A stretch of 64,000 bases of DNA from Parietaria judaica (Eukaryota > Streptophyta > Magnoliopsida > Rosales > Urticaceae): positions 6,347,180 through 6,411,179 of the forward strand of contig OX940872.1 of NCBI GenBank assembly GCA_954871525.1, given 5' to 3'. A program made the translations under genes and the position numbers. How positions within the stretch are numbered: position 1 is the first letter of the stretch; every line of letters begins with the position of its first letter. This document shows, in pieces, positions 1 to 11,625 of the stretch. Under the pieces are notes generated by a model. That model ran no database searches and was not told the DNA's origin. It was given only the letters and a program-made list of their open reading frames with translations.

Positions 1-486
1 GTGAGCCCGAACAATGAGAAGGCAGAGCCCGTGCAAGTGGCGGACGGAGTGCGGCAACTCGACACCGGCCAGCAATAAACGCCAAGCAAACCGATGCGGC
101 GTAACGAGATTAAGGGGGTGATTTGTTGGGATAATATCCTAATCTCGTTTACGTACTTTGCATGTGGCGTGAATTTGTTTTAGTTATTTTCATTAAAATA
201 AATAACATGTATTCCCTAGTCTATGGGAAGAAATAGCTTAGTATTTGACTTAGTGGTTTAACGATCATGTGATCGTGGCCAAGAAAATAGGGCATGATTT
301 ATTTTCTTCTCTGTTTATTCTGTAATCAATATTTATAAATAAGATCAGAAAACGCTGCTTGCACTTTAAACGCAGCACCACAAAAGAACGTCTCTCTCAA
401 AATATCCCGTGTTTTATCCTTTACGTGAGTGAGTGTTCGGGTGTGTGCGTTCAATACTCCCCTCTCGGTCGTTTCTGCACCAATAC
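1..486 (+). mobile_element. 3' end of an LTR retrotransposon (internal tail plus 3' LTR)
   Basis: Frame 1 reads an acidic, G/C-rich peptide tail that ends at a TAA at 76-78. A purine-rich stretch with AAGGGGGTGA follows and looks like the polypurine tract used to prime plus-strand DNA. Directly after it, at 124, the sequence TGTTGGGATAATATCC has the TG start expected of an LTR. The presumed LTR carries a TATA-like TTTATAAATAAG near 329-340 and a pyrimidine-rich transcribed leader. The element runs off the left edge, so its 5' LTR and target duplication cannot be checked. The right end (about 486) is a guess: several CA dinucleotides would fit. No protein domain is left to tell Copia from Gypsy. 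Confidence 0.6.
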
Positions 487-772
487 AACTATAATTGCTG
501 ACCGAATTAAACGATCGATAATGGAATTCCTAGTGGAAAAGTCAAATATCTTTTTAGGCCAATCACTCTATTTTGGGTCCGTTTAATACTTATAGGATTG
601 ATTCTTCTTTGGACTTGATCACATGTTGATAGATATTATGGGTTAAAATAAAACCTAGAACAATAAATTTGAAAAAAACCGGTTTCAGAACTCCGTTTTC
701 CTTTAATTAGGTGATCGGTTGAAAAAAACCGGAATATATAGGTTCTAACAAAGGTTCTATGGCTTTTCTTAC

Positions 773-2727
773 CCGTCATGACATACTCCGGAGCAGCGTA
801 GCCATATGTCCCCACAACTCTCGTCGACACGTGAGTCTTGTCTCCTTGCGGGCCGGCTTTTGCCAACCCAAAATCCGAGAGCTTCGCATTGTATTCCTAT
901 GAAAGAAAATTTAATATATCTACTACTTAAAGAGTTCAATATATGAAAATTGTTGTACATGAGTAACATACTGAGTCCAACAATATGTTTGATGTCTTGA
1001 AGTCTCGGTAGATCACCGGCTCGGGGCCGTTGTGGAGGAATGCAAGCCCTTTAGCCGCTCCGAGAGCGATTTTGATTCTATTAGACCATGGAAGAGGTAT
1101 GTTTCCTAAAAAATAAAGAACAAAAGTAATGAGAATCAAGAGATCACTTGTTTGTTTAGTTGTGACCTCACCTCATATTTGCTACTATGGCATACAAAAT
1201 TGAATGTAACTTGCTTATGTGCTATTTACAAATATTATAAATTGATTAAGCTTATTCCAAGTCCCCCTTAAAATTTTTTTCATTTTAATAATTATAATAC
1301 AATTTTATTTTATTTACATAAATCCATCCCTCTCAATTTTCAACTAAATTTAAATATAACTCTCCCTCGGATAATTTCCAGCAAAATTTTTAATCTAGCC
1401 CTCGAATGTAATTGCTTGTTCCGTCACTGCTAAAATGAAAAAGAATGTAGCAATAACATTATAAAAAAAAAATTAAAAAAATTAAAAAGTCAAGGAGTTG
1501 AATAAGACTGACTTCTAAAGAGGTGATTCTCAAGGCTGCCACGAGTCATGAACTCGTAGACAAGCAAGCGTTGATCATCTTCAATGCAATACCCGATCAG
1601 CTTAACCAGATTCGGATGATGAAGCTGTCCCAGAAAGTCAACTTCAGCCTGCAATAATTCACTTTCATTAGGGCCGCACTAAGCCGGAGCATGGGTTGAT
1701 ATGGGCCGCATCGATGCTTTATCTTGACCCGACCTGTTCAAAAAATCAAGAGGCCCAAACCAACCAATTTGATAGATTCCGCCTTCTATCTTTATTTTTG
1801 GTTTTTGTAAGATAAGCGTTTTTCCAACTTTTACGAGAGTGATACTAGAACATGTATATCGATGATATTGGTCAAAATACTTAATTAGCCTTATCTACAT
1901 TGTCCTTTTTTCTTTTTTCTTTTTTAATATGACCATTCAAGAGATTTAAGCAAGATATATTAAACTTGTGAAAGTATTATGAGATTTTTTTATTAAGATA
2001 TTATATAATTTTAGGATTTTTTTATACATTAATTTGTATTATCGATCCAAAATACAAACTCAAAATACGCAATAAAAAAAGGGATTAATGAGCACTAACC
2101 ACCCATTCCCTGTGGCCCTGAAGCCCGTCAGGCTTCAAGCTCTTGACGGCCACCGTGACGCCTGACCCGGGCTTTGCGGGAGCGGTGCCGTTCTCCTCAA
2201 TCCACCCTTTGAAGACATACCCGAACCCACCCTCCCCGAGAATGCTGTCTGGCCTGAAGTTTCCGGTGGCGGATTTGAGCTCGTGGAAGGTGAACTGCAG
2301 CAGCTGGCGATCGTCGTTGGGCAGGCCAGGTTGAGCCCGCGTGGGGTTCCCGTCGGACGAGAGGCGAGCCTCGTTCGGGGGACAGAGCTCGCGGTTGCTC
2401 GCGTTCAGGTACCTCGTCTCCGTGGCTGCATCAAGAAACGACAATAGGTGAAGACAGATAGAGAGATGATGTGCTCGATCAGACAACATCGAAGCGATGT
2501 CGTTTTGATCAAACCTTGTGGATTCACAAACTTTACATGATAAACCAACCACAGATACAAATAAACTCAAGATATATACAAATATATATATATATATATA
2601 CATATATGTATGTATTACCTGCGTCATAGACGAGGCTGGTACGAGGAAGAGTGTTGGGAGAGTCTTTGAAAGAAGATGAACTGCAAGAGCGCTGAAAGAC
2701 AGACCAACAACCACACTTGGCTCCCAT
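773..2727 (-). CDS. RLCK-VII receptor-like cytoplasmic kinase, PBL34/35/36-like, C-terminal exons missing
   Basis: Serine/threonine kinase of the PBS1-like family, which relays signals from cell-surface receptors. Exons on the minus strand: 2727-2619, 2425-2100, 1648-1513, 1105-972 and 896-773, all with GT-AG borders and consistent phase (276 codons plus one base). The start MGAKCGC gives an N-myristoylation glycine with nearby cysteines for palmitoylation, which suggests plasma-membrane anchoring. Visible kinase motifs are the GEGGFG loop (residues 100-105), VAVK lysine (131), alpha-C glutamate in AEVDF (147), catalytic YRDFKTSN (223-230, normal for this family), DFG (243-245) and APE (270-272). 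Reading stops after EYVMTG at a good donor (G|GTAAGA). The next expected exon (HLTSKSDVYSFG type, subdomains IX-XI and tail) is absent between 773 and the retroelement at 1-486. Either the element lies in a long intron and the gene continues off the window, or the gene is truncated and dead. Confidence 0.9.
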
Positions 2728-3311
2728 ATCTCTCTATATGTATTATATATAATATATAATATAAGGGTTATATATGATCAGAGGTTGTTGATCATGGGCA
2801 AAAGTGAGTCACCATGGACGAAGGTTGAAGCAATGGGAGTGAAAACGAGAGAGAGAGAGAGAGATTAACCATGGCTTGGGACTGTAAAGAAGAAAGAGAA
2901 GAAGAAGAAGAATATGATAGAAATTGGAGGCATAACATCATGCAGTGTGTACAAAAAGAACTTTATTTATTTTTAGCGACCAAAGCAACACCTTTTTTGT
3001 GGGGAAATAGTTTCAATCTTCTCTCTCCAACACAACCTACACTTTCTCTCTCAATGCTTAAAAATGTTTAAATGATGTGCTTTTTAAGAAACAACTCACT
3101 ACAATAAAACTCACTACAATTACAATAAGACTCTTAAAAGAGGTTTTGGGTTTGATCACTTCAGACGCAGAAATTGAGTAATATATGTAATCTTAGCCGA
3201 TAGTGCCTACGGCCAATAGCGCCAGTTGTTCTTACCGTGTGACAAATATCTTGTAATGTGAGTACATATAATCCTAGTCATTAATGCTAAAAAAAAACAC
3301 ACAAAAAAAGA

Positions 3312-3313
3312 TG

Positions 3314-3346
<33 letters not shown>

Positions 3347-3349
3347 GCT
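3312..3349. repeat. (AT)n microsatellite
   Basis: About 38 bp of nearly pure AT dinucleotide, seen directly. Confidence 0.9.
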
Positions 3350-4004
3350 ATTCCTATAATGTATGTGCATTTAACGAAACTGTGGCATTTGAGATAAATC
3401 CTTTAAAAGGTAGGAAAATTTATAAATTAACAAATATTATCATCTCGAATGATATTGCTAAATAGCGACAATTATTCTTGTGTAAATTTTGCTTAGGATC
3501 AGATTCTTCAATAGTTAAAGGATAAAAGAGACGGAACATGGGGTGATAAAAATAGTAGAAGAAGAAAACAGGACGGTTGAATTTAATCCTGTGAATATGG
3601 ACTAATTTATAATTTTTTCAATTACGTGGTAGTTTCGTATTCATTCGTTATTTATCGTATATATTAATCGTGTTTAATACGATTAAACCAATATTTAGTA
3701 TCTAAAGTTGACCCAAATCTATTTATATCGTGTGAATTACTATATCGTGTCTTATATTCGGATCCGGATTCGTTACCCCTAGATGGAATACCTCCACTCC
3801 AAATTAAAGACAAGATATTCCCAAAAATAATATACTACAATACGATTAATAAACCCTGAATAAAGAAAATTACGCTTAGACTCTTCAAAGCTCGATAACT
3901 AATATTATAAGCAAGCGTTTAAATGCCGACGCCATTCACTCCCTCTATTTTTTACGGGGATGCCGCATTTTGACGGAATATCGAAAGTCGAAAAAATAAT
4001 TTTG

Positions 4005-4240
4005 AATATTTCGACAATTTTTTATATAGGTTCAAAATTACTTATTTATCACTACAAGACATAAATAACTAAATAAATCACACTTATAATAAGACATCAT
4101 ATTAATAAGTTATAGTTGTCTTTATATAAAAGCTATACTTATAACTTATAGAAAATATAAATATAGAGTTACAATTAAAATAAGACATCATATTGATAGG
4201 TTATAGTTATTCACGGGCATGCATGCCGCATACCGAATGC
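4005..4240 (+). repeat. Dispersed A/T-rich repeat, copy 1
   Basis: This block is similar, in inverse orientation, to 46575-46770. Shared landmarks in order are a TTTATATAGGTT-like start, TTACTTATTTATCAC, AAGACATAAAT, AATAAGACATCAT and TTATAGTTGT. Copy 1 also contains a partial internal duplication, because AATAAGACATCATATT occurs at about 4088 and 4179. No terminal repeats or target duplication were found, so its class is unknown. Confidence 0.6.
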
Positions 4241-5709
4241 ATACTGCAACTATCAAAAAGCAGGCATGTCATACCATGGTTATAAGCTTTAACTGAAGAA
4301 GAAGAAAAAAAGGAGGAAGAAATAATGATAATGATCATAAACAATCTGAGCATATAATCTTATAAATCTTAGGCAAATAGCAATAACAATAAAAATATAA
4401 AACTATAACTGAACCAAATAATTTTTTCAGTGTAACTGTCCCTCGTTTTCAATTAATTCGATGGTCGTTAGAAGTTAAAACCTTCAAAAGAATAGTCGTC
4501 TATTTTTATCTAATAAAAGGATACATAAATAAATATAGTGAGTTTTACTCCATATGGGATAGTGCAGCACGGTATCATTTCTCTAGTGCATGCCAAAATT
4601 GATGTGGTAAAAGATATTTAGCTATTTATGAGACTTTATTGGCTTTGTTGTAGCTAAAAAAAGGTGCACAAAATAAAGGCACAATTGTCCCACTTAAAAG
4701 CTTGACTTGAGAGTTTTTTTTTTTTCTTTTCAACAACTTAATTGAAGTGACACCGTTGGTTTAATTCTACGGGTTTTGAGAGTTAGACCAAGGTTTATCG
4801 ACAAAATACCGCTGGTTTAATTGTCCGGTTTTTCTGATAGATTACAAATTTACCGACGAATAAATTACATTATACAATATATAAATATCGATCTCCACGG
4901 ATCGATTTTACTTGAGACCCTTTTGAAGAATTGAAATTTTATTCAATTCAGGCTTCGTTGAATTGTGAGATCTTTTATTTGTTTTCTTAATTATTTATTT
5001 TCTTTGAGTTCCATTATGTTTGTTTATGGTTGAATGTTGATAGTCTCTTTCTGTTTTAATGCGAAGACTTCATTTTGGCTCATAGCAAGTAACTGTTTGG
5101 CACCATATATATTGGCATCTGATGTAGATTGTGTAATGAGAGAGTTAATTGCTTATGAAGACTCCAATCAAGGGTGAAATAAGTTTTTGTCTTAAAAAAT
5201 ATATATTATTGCTTGGCCAAATCTGAATAGAAAGATAGTCAAGAACACATTTGAGTGCAAACCAATCCCATCAAGTTCTCCCTTCTCTCTCAAGATAAAA
5301 TTTTGAATATATTCGTCCAATGGTGGGGAATTAGAGACTATAGCAGAAAATTCCTTCGATAAATAAATGTATGGTATAATTAAAAAAAAATATTAAGTAA
5401 TGCTGACATTAAACCAAATGTCACGTTCGACCTCTAACAAACTCATATATATGAGTTTTTTTAAATTAATACTCGATAAATTTTTATTTCATTGAATAAA
5501 AATTATACAGTTCTCGAGGTTAGATTAATTATGTAAATTAATAATTTTTTAAAATTATAAGATAATTTAATTTTAAAAATATGTAACTCCCGCTTGATAT
5601 ATCAATTAATGCTTGCACATAAATACAAATAATATTACGTATTTAATTATGAAATTATTATAAAAAAGTAATTACAAGAAAATTATAAAATCACCTTTAA
5701 TAAAATAAA

Positions 5710-6504
5710 GGGTTAACTGCGGCAATAATGCATAACCTTTGGTCAAGAGGGGTTTTAGGTCCCCAACCTTTCAAAGTGTGGGCAAAAATACACAACGTTT
5801 GTTGAATGTAAAATCCGTTGGTCCTTCCGTTAGGGATGTTAACTTCTGCTGACGTGGCATCGTTAAACTGCCAAATGAATTGTCAATTTGTAATATTAAT
5901 TACATAACCTAATCAATAAGAATAAATTTAAATATTTTAATTATGATTCAAAAAATAAATTAAAACTTTAAATTAACGAGCAATACTTATTTAACGCGTA
6001 GTTCTTATTTTTGAACTCGTGCTTCAATATTATTCACAGCTTTACTATGTCATTTTTTTAAATTACAATTGTTTTCAATAATCGGTCGTTTTTTCAAAAT
6101 TCTAGTCGTTTCTAATAAACCGTCGTTATGTAATCTTTGCAATTTTGTTGTGTTTAATAATCCGTCGTTTTTCAAAAAATTTACTCATGTTCAAATGAAG
6201 AGCCTGTTAGATTTTTAGGGGGAGTAAAACTTATTTATTTAATTTAAAGTATTAATTTTTTTGAATCATAATTAAAATACGATTTAATTTGTTCTTATTA
6301 ATTAAATTATACAATTAATATTACAAGTTGGCAGTCCATTTGGCAGTTTAACGATGCCACATCAGCAGAATTTAACATCCCTAACGGAAGGACCAACGGA
6401 TTTTACATTTAACAAAGGTTGTGTATTTTTGCCCGCACTTTGAAAGGTTGGGGACCTAAAACCCCTCTTGACCAAAGGTTGTGCATAATTGCCGCTATTA
6501 ACCC
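5710..6504. mobile_element. Non-autonomous MULE-like foldback element, copy 1
   Basis: A 795-bp element with terminal inverted repeats of roughly 150 bp or more. The left end GGGTTAACTGCGGCAATAAT is mirrored by the right end ...GCCGCTATTAACCC. It is flanked by a perfect 9-bp duplication, TAAAATAAA, at 5701-5709 and 6505-6513. Long inverted repeats with a 9-bp duplication are the mark of Mutator-like elements. There is no transposase; the centre is A/T-rich. A second copy is at 48791-49573. Confidence 0.85.
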
Positions 6505-6513
6505 TAAAATAAA

Positions 6514-7254
6514 TAAATCAGATTAATAATCATGTAACCTTCTTAAAATATGATTCTAAAGTTGTTTTCTTAAAAAAAATAGTTATTACGCTCTTATATA
6601 ATCTCTTTAATTTGTGTATGATCTTTTGATATTTCTAATATTTGTATTTTAATAAAATAGTAATAAACACAATTGTATTTCTTGATTTATTAAATACATA
6701 TAATTTTTGCTAGGTTACAATAATTATATAAACTTACTTGTTTATTATTCACTTGTGTATAAATTAATGAATTATTAACATATATTAATTAATAATTCGA
6801 TGATGTAATAATTTTTTTGGTGGTCTCAATCTCAACATTATTAATTTATAGATATCTATTGTATATATAATCATAACTTTTTAAAATTAAAGAGATTTTT
6901 AAAATAAAAAAAAATAGAGAATTTTATAAAATATTTAGAGACATAATAAAGTGGATGCCTTGTGGTCCTAAGTTAAGGGCCGATTCACAAAAGATTATCC
7001 AAATTGCGGTACGGTATTATCGTATTCCTTATAACTTATGTAAATAAGACTTACATTTATTTTGTTCTTCGTAATAATGGAAACAAAAGTTAGAAACACA
7101 AAGTTATTTTTATATATAGATAAATAATTAAAAGGAAGGGTGGGTTCTTGGTGAGAGGTCATTTCATCAACCAACTCATAAACAAAATTGCATCTTTTGA
7201 TGCTTTAGATGAGGAAAAGCAATTAGAGAGAGATCCTATTCTTTTTTATCATTA
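6514..7254. other. Intergenic, A/T-rich
   Basis: Low-complexity A/T-rich DNA between two foldback elements. No gene or recognisable element seen. Confidence 0.6.
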
Positions 7255-8224
7255 GGTAAACTGCGGCTAATGTACCCAATGTTTGATTTTCTGCGAATTA
7301 TATACCCAATGTTTATTTTTGGCGGCTAATGTACCCAATGTTTGATCCGTTAGATATTTTTGGGTTTTCCGTCAGTTGACCGTTAGAGAGTTATATGTAC
7401 ACTTTTCGTATTTTTGACATAACTCACTCATTTTTTGTCCAAATTTTATGCACGACCTATGGTTGGAAAGATAAGAGATAGATCTACAACTTTAATGTTT
7501 TAAGTTTTGTAAAATCAGTTTTAAAAAAATACGAAATTTCAAGTACAACGTAAAACTGGACATTAGTTTAATGCAAAATATTTGTTTCGAACATATTTTA
7601 ATATACTTAATGACTTTTTATGATGAAACGTAAAACTAAAAAGTTGTAGATAAACTTTTTATATTTCTAACGGTTGTTTATTTATAAATTTTGGACAAAA
7701 AATGAGTGAGTTATGCCAAAAATATAAAAGATGTGATGTGAAATAATATTTCATATTTTTGGCATAACTCACTCGTTTTTTATCCAAAATTTATAAATAA
7801 ACATCCGTTGGAAAGATAAAACATTTATCTACAACTTTTTACTTTTACGTTTCATCATAAAAAGTCATTAAGTATATTAAAATTTGCTCGAAACAAATAT
7901 TTTGCATTAAACTAATGTCCAGTTTTACGTTGTACTTGAAATTTCGTATTTTTTTTAAACTGATTTTACAAAACTTAAAACATTAAAGTTGTAGATCTAT
8001 CTCTTATCTTTCCAACCATAGGTCGTGCATAAAATTTGGACAAAAAATGAGTGAGTTATGTCAAAAATACGAAAAGTGTACATATAACTCTCTAACGGTC
8101 AACTGACGGAAAACCCAAAAATATCTAACGGATCAAACATTGAGTACATTAGCCGCCAAAAATAAACATTGGGTACATAATCCGCAAAAAATCAAACATT
8201 AAGTACATTAGCCGCAGTTTACCC
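7255..8224. mobile_element. Long foldback element (about 970 bp, near-full-length hairpin)
   Basis: The whole element is one inverted repeat. The left arm starts GGTAAACTGCGGCTAATGT and the right arm ends ...ACATTAGCCGCAGTTTACCC, and matching continues through both arms to a spacer of only about a dozen bases near 7730-7745. Sub-blocks such as ATAACTCACTCATTTTTTG recur inside each arm. The termini resemble those of the MULE-like elements at 5710 and 48791 (GGGTTAACTGCGGC). A clear 9-bp target duplication is not visible (TTATCATTA on the left, TTATTTATT on the right). A transcript through it would form a long double-stranded RNA. Confidence 0.8.
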
Positions 8225-10470
8225 TTATTTATTTTATTCTCTCTCAATCTCTTTAGCATTGTGCTTTGCATTTGCAACTTGATAAGGCCCCTTTGTTGGA
8301 AAGGAGTGTGTGTGGATCCCACTCAAAAGAGGACCCTCCACACAAAAAATTAAGTGAAAAGAGATTATGAGATATGGAGAGATTTCATAAGTCACAAACT
8401 ATGATCACAAGTGTAGCCCACTCAAGGCCATCATATAATCAAACAATATATGGCCTTTTTTATATATTTTTTAATTCTCAATTTAAAAAATATAAGCAAA
8501 CAATATATGGCCTATTCTCAAAGGTATAAAGTTGCCAAGGCCAGATAATTGGTGTGGGATAAACGAAAACCCAGATCAAATTAAACTCTCTATTTACATG
8601 TATTTTGTCTCTACGTAGTTCTTTTATTTTGATAATTACATTATATATCCGTCTTTGTATTTTCATTTTTATGTAATCTTTTTTTTTTCTTTTCATTTTT
8701 TAGAATTAGAGTTTTTTAAAATTTTCTTATTCTTCGTGTTACCTTATGTAATCCGTTAATAAATGAGAACCCAATAAAGATAAAATTACAAAGTAAAAGA
8801 GTAAATAAAAAATTGAAGACCAAATATGTTCTAACATATAAAGTGAACACTATTTTCTATATTACTTAAAATATGATAACACAATGTCATAGTTTTTAAA
8901 GTTTGCTATCTAAAAATTTCAAAATCATATAAGTTTTACCTTTTTTGTTAACCTTATTAACTCCACAAAATTATCAACTTATGTATAAATTGTTAAAATA
9001 TGAAGTGCTAATAAAAACGTGACAGAAGGCTGCATAAAAATAAAACCACAAATTCAAAATGTGAGATTGTCATGTTAATAAATAAGTGGTGGTTTGTATA
9101 AATACTTTATCCTTTTTTTTCATTTATTTGTATAATGGAAATTATATTTACAGAACAAAAAAAAAAGAAGGCCATGTTTAAACTTCATATGTTGGTAAAA
9201 GTATTAAAATAAAATGCTAATGTCAATCGGTATCACTAATCTTACCTTTATATAAATGGGATTTTCATTTTCTTTTGGCTAAATTAAAAAATCACCATGA
9301 CATTTGAAGTTCTAGAAGAAGAATAAAAATCCTTACTATGTTCTAATCCTATAATCAAGTATAACCCAAGGATATGATAATATTGATATCCTTTGTTTTA
9401 GTTTTGTTTTTTTAGAAAAAAATTATTGTAGCACTTGAGTAATCTTTATTCCATGATTTTGTATTTGAATCGTTGGCATATACGAGCATGCTGCATATAT
9501 AAATTTAATATTTAAATAGATATCGCATACGATAGTTCCAAATCACTTTTATTTAGCATGATAATTTTGTGATATTATCCATTTTTAGAGAGAAAAACCC
9601 TTTATATTACATTTTTGTACCAAAATAGACACCGTTATCTGCTACATAACTGTCTCGAATAGAGTTTAGTCCAACAATTTTTAAAGCCCAAGTTATAAAA
9701 ATGTTTTAACTAGTTCAAGCCCACTATCTGAGAATTTCTTAATGTAGCTTCGAAAAAAAAAAAAAAAGTTATGAACAAGGATCTAAAAATCTCGGCATGC
9801 CAACGCTATTCCGCGGCAATTTTTTTTTTTTTGTAATTGTATTTTTTTTTTTGTAACAACACTTTTCGTCAATTTGAACTTCGAAAATGAAAATTCCATT
9901 TGTTTTTCAATTTTTTCATATAATTTTCTACATAATATCTCAAACACCCCACCAAAATTTTATTTGCTGGGAAAGAAATTTGATTTTTTTTTCTTCTTCT
10001 TAAATATATGTTATTATTTTATAAATTTCAAGCAATATTTATTCTTCTACAAAAAAAATTCAAGCAATATATACCATTATAAAAAAAATGTCAATATTTC
10101 TTCCTCTTAAATGTATGAGTTTTTAAAAATCTCACAAAAAACCAATATTTCTTAAATCTGTAAGTTGAACTTGCGGTCGGTTTGGTGTTTTTGGATATTT
10201 GAACCTTGGTTATGAATACTTAGACATACCAACAACTAAACAAATTAATTTCATCGCGAATTCAATATATCATAAGCTGTATTTATTAAATAAATACGTG
10301 ATCTAAATATTTTATTTAATACGTATTTATTTGTTAAAATTTGTTTTTGCAGTCAATTACTAGTACGAGTTTCTAGAATTTTTTTTTTTTAATTAATATT
10401 TGCGTTTGCTCGAAAAAAAAACATATATAAATGTACAAAATGTATTCATTTTTTTGGGCACAAACTCTCA
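8225..10470. other. Intergenic, A/T-rich
   Basis: A/T-rich sequence with homopolymer runs and no conserved reading frame. The only open frames are short and rich in Phe, Asn, Lys and Ile, as expected from A/T-rich DNA. Confidence 0.6.
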
Positions 10471-10893
10471 ATAAAAAAAATTGGCGTAAGTAGTTAAATT
10501 TTTCTAACTTTGTACTGTTTTATTTTAACATGTGGCGCCGTTTGGTATGCCCAGTATTTTCACGCCTTTTTACAGTGACCACTACGTTTCTCGCATAGTA
10601 GGCGAAAGCGGTGATGGAACCAACTTTTTGCTTCATGTGAAGCACTGTACAATCAATAAAAATAAATATAACATTAATTGTCACGTGAAAACGCCATATG
10701 GCAGCCTAGTGACATTGCAATGTCATATTGGCTTTGCTTTGACTGCCACGTAGACAATTGAGTTGGATATGAAAAGTTGGTCAACCCACAAGATGACGCT
10801 AAATACTTTTGCCGCTATTGTTTAGTATTGGACGAGAATAGCACATGCCACATCAATAGACCATACGTTCGATGCTTATGCCCCGATTATCCC
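10471..10893. mobile_element. Possible degenerate MULE-like element
   Basis: The right side ends ...CTTATGCCCCGATTATCCC, like the ends of the MULE-like element at 20951-21827. The left side has TTGGCGTAAGTAGTTAAA, weakly complementary to it. An internal ...CTTTTGCCGCTATTG at about 10805 is a second family-like terminus, so this may be nested or rearranged. No target duplication could be confirmed. Confidence 0.35.
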
Positions 10894-11329
10894 ATAATAA
10901 TATTGAAAACTTTCTCCGCGAAAAAAAATATCTTCTGCTGACAACATTGAATTTTTTTGCCGCAAAAATAAAATTTTAATTACTTTCACTGGTAAAATTG
11001 GAGAATAGCCTTATTTGAGTTTTCAATAAGATTCATATCATTTTCGAATAGTGTTTTGTATCTTGACATGAATGTATTAGAGAGTATGTTCTTTAATGAA
11101 ATCCGAAATAATTATTTTAGCAAATTATTTCTATTATCCCATTGAAAATGTATGGCATCAAAAAAGTTGAGATCAAACGCTAAACCCAAATTTCCTCAAC
11201 TACCCCAATGGCCAATAGCCAAATAGAACTTGCGGCGAGTCTCCAAATTTCGTATCTCACCTCACCACACGTGGCAAAATATGATTGGTCCTTCGCGAGC
11301 AACTCGTCACCGTTCAGGCGAATCTATTA

Positions 11330-11625
11330 CGGCTTCTCTTTTCCGCTTTATCCCTTTCTCTCTCTCTCTAACCAATTTCTCGATCAAATCGAATTTCCTC
11401 AAACCCTAATTTTCAATCCCCAATCCAAATCGGCCTCCGCGAAATCGAAATTAGGGATTCGATTGGCCTGAAAATTGATCGCCGATCGCGATCTCGACCT
11501 CCTCCGAGCTCGAGATTCGACCGATTCGAGCCGAACCGAGTCAACCCAAGCCGTGATTGCGCTGTCTGGTTTTATGAACAGACGAGAGTAGAGAGAGAGA
11601 GCCACCGATCCGACGGAGGCAAATC
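11330..11625 (+). promoter_or_regulatory. Probable 5' leader of the CUE gene
   Basis: G+C content rises sharply before the ATG at 11626. The segment holds pyrimidine-rich CTCTCTCTCT (about 11358-11368) and GAGAGAGAGAG (about 11591-11600) tracts typical of plant 5' leaders. The transcription start cannot be fixed from sequence. Confidence 0.45.

Larger units (their letters stand above)
2728..5700. other. Intergenic, upstream of the kinase; repeats only
   Basis: This holds the kinase promoter and 5' leader side, with a short (GA)n run at about 2848-2864 and A+T-rich sequence. An (AT)n microsatellite spans about 3312-3349. A dispersed repeat at 4005-4240 is listed separately. I see no coding exon; the short open frames are interrupted A/T-rich sequence. 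Confidence 0.7.

Noticed and set aside
2085..2714. A 209-codon minus-strand frame that appears to start upstream of the kinase exon
   Set aside because: Its N-terminal part reads through exon 1 in the wrong frame and through an intron with AT repeats. The spliced model from 2727 explains the kinase.
9874..10110. A 78-codon Phe/Asn/Lys-rich plus-strand frame
   Set aside because: Composition is what A/T-rich homopolymer runs produce; no motif or splice context.
11399..11605. A minus-strand frame in the leader of the CUE gene
   Set aside because: It overlaps the G+C-rich 5' leader, is Arg/Ser-rich, and matches no family.
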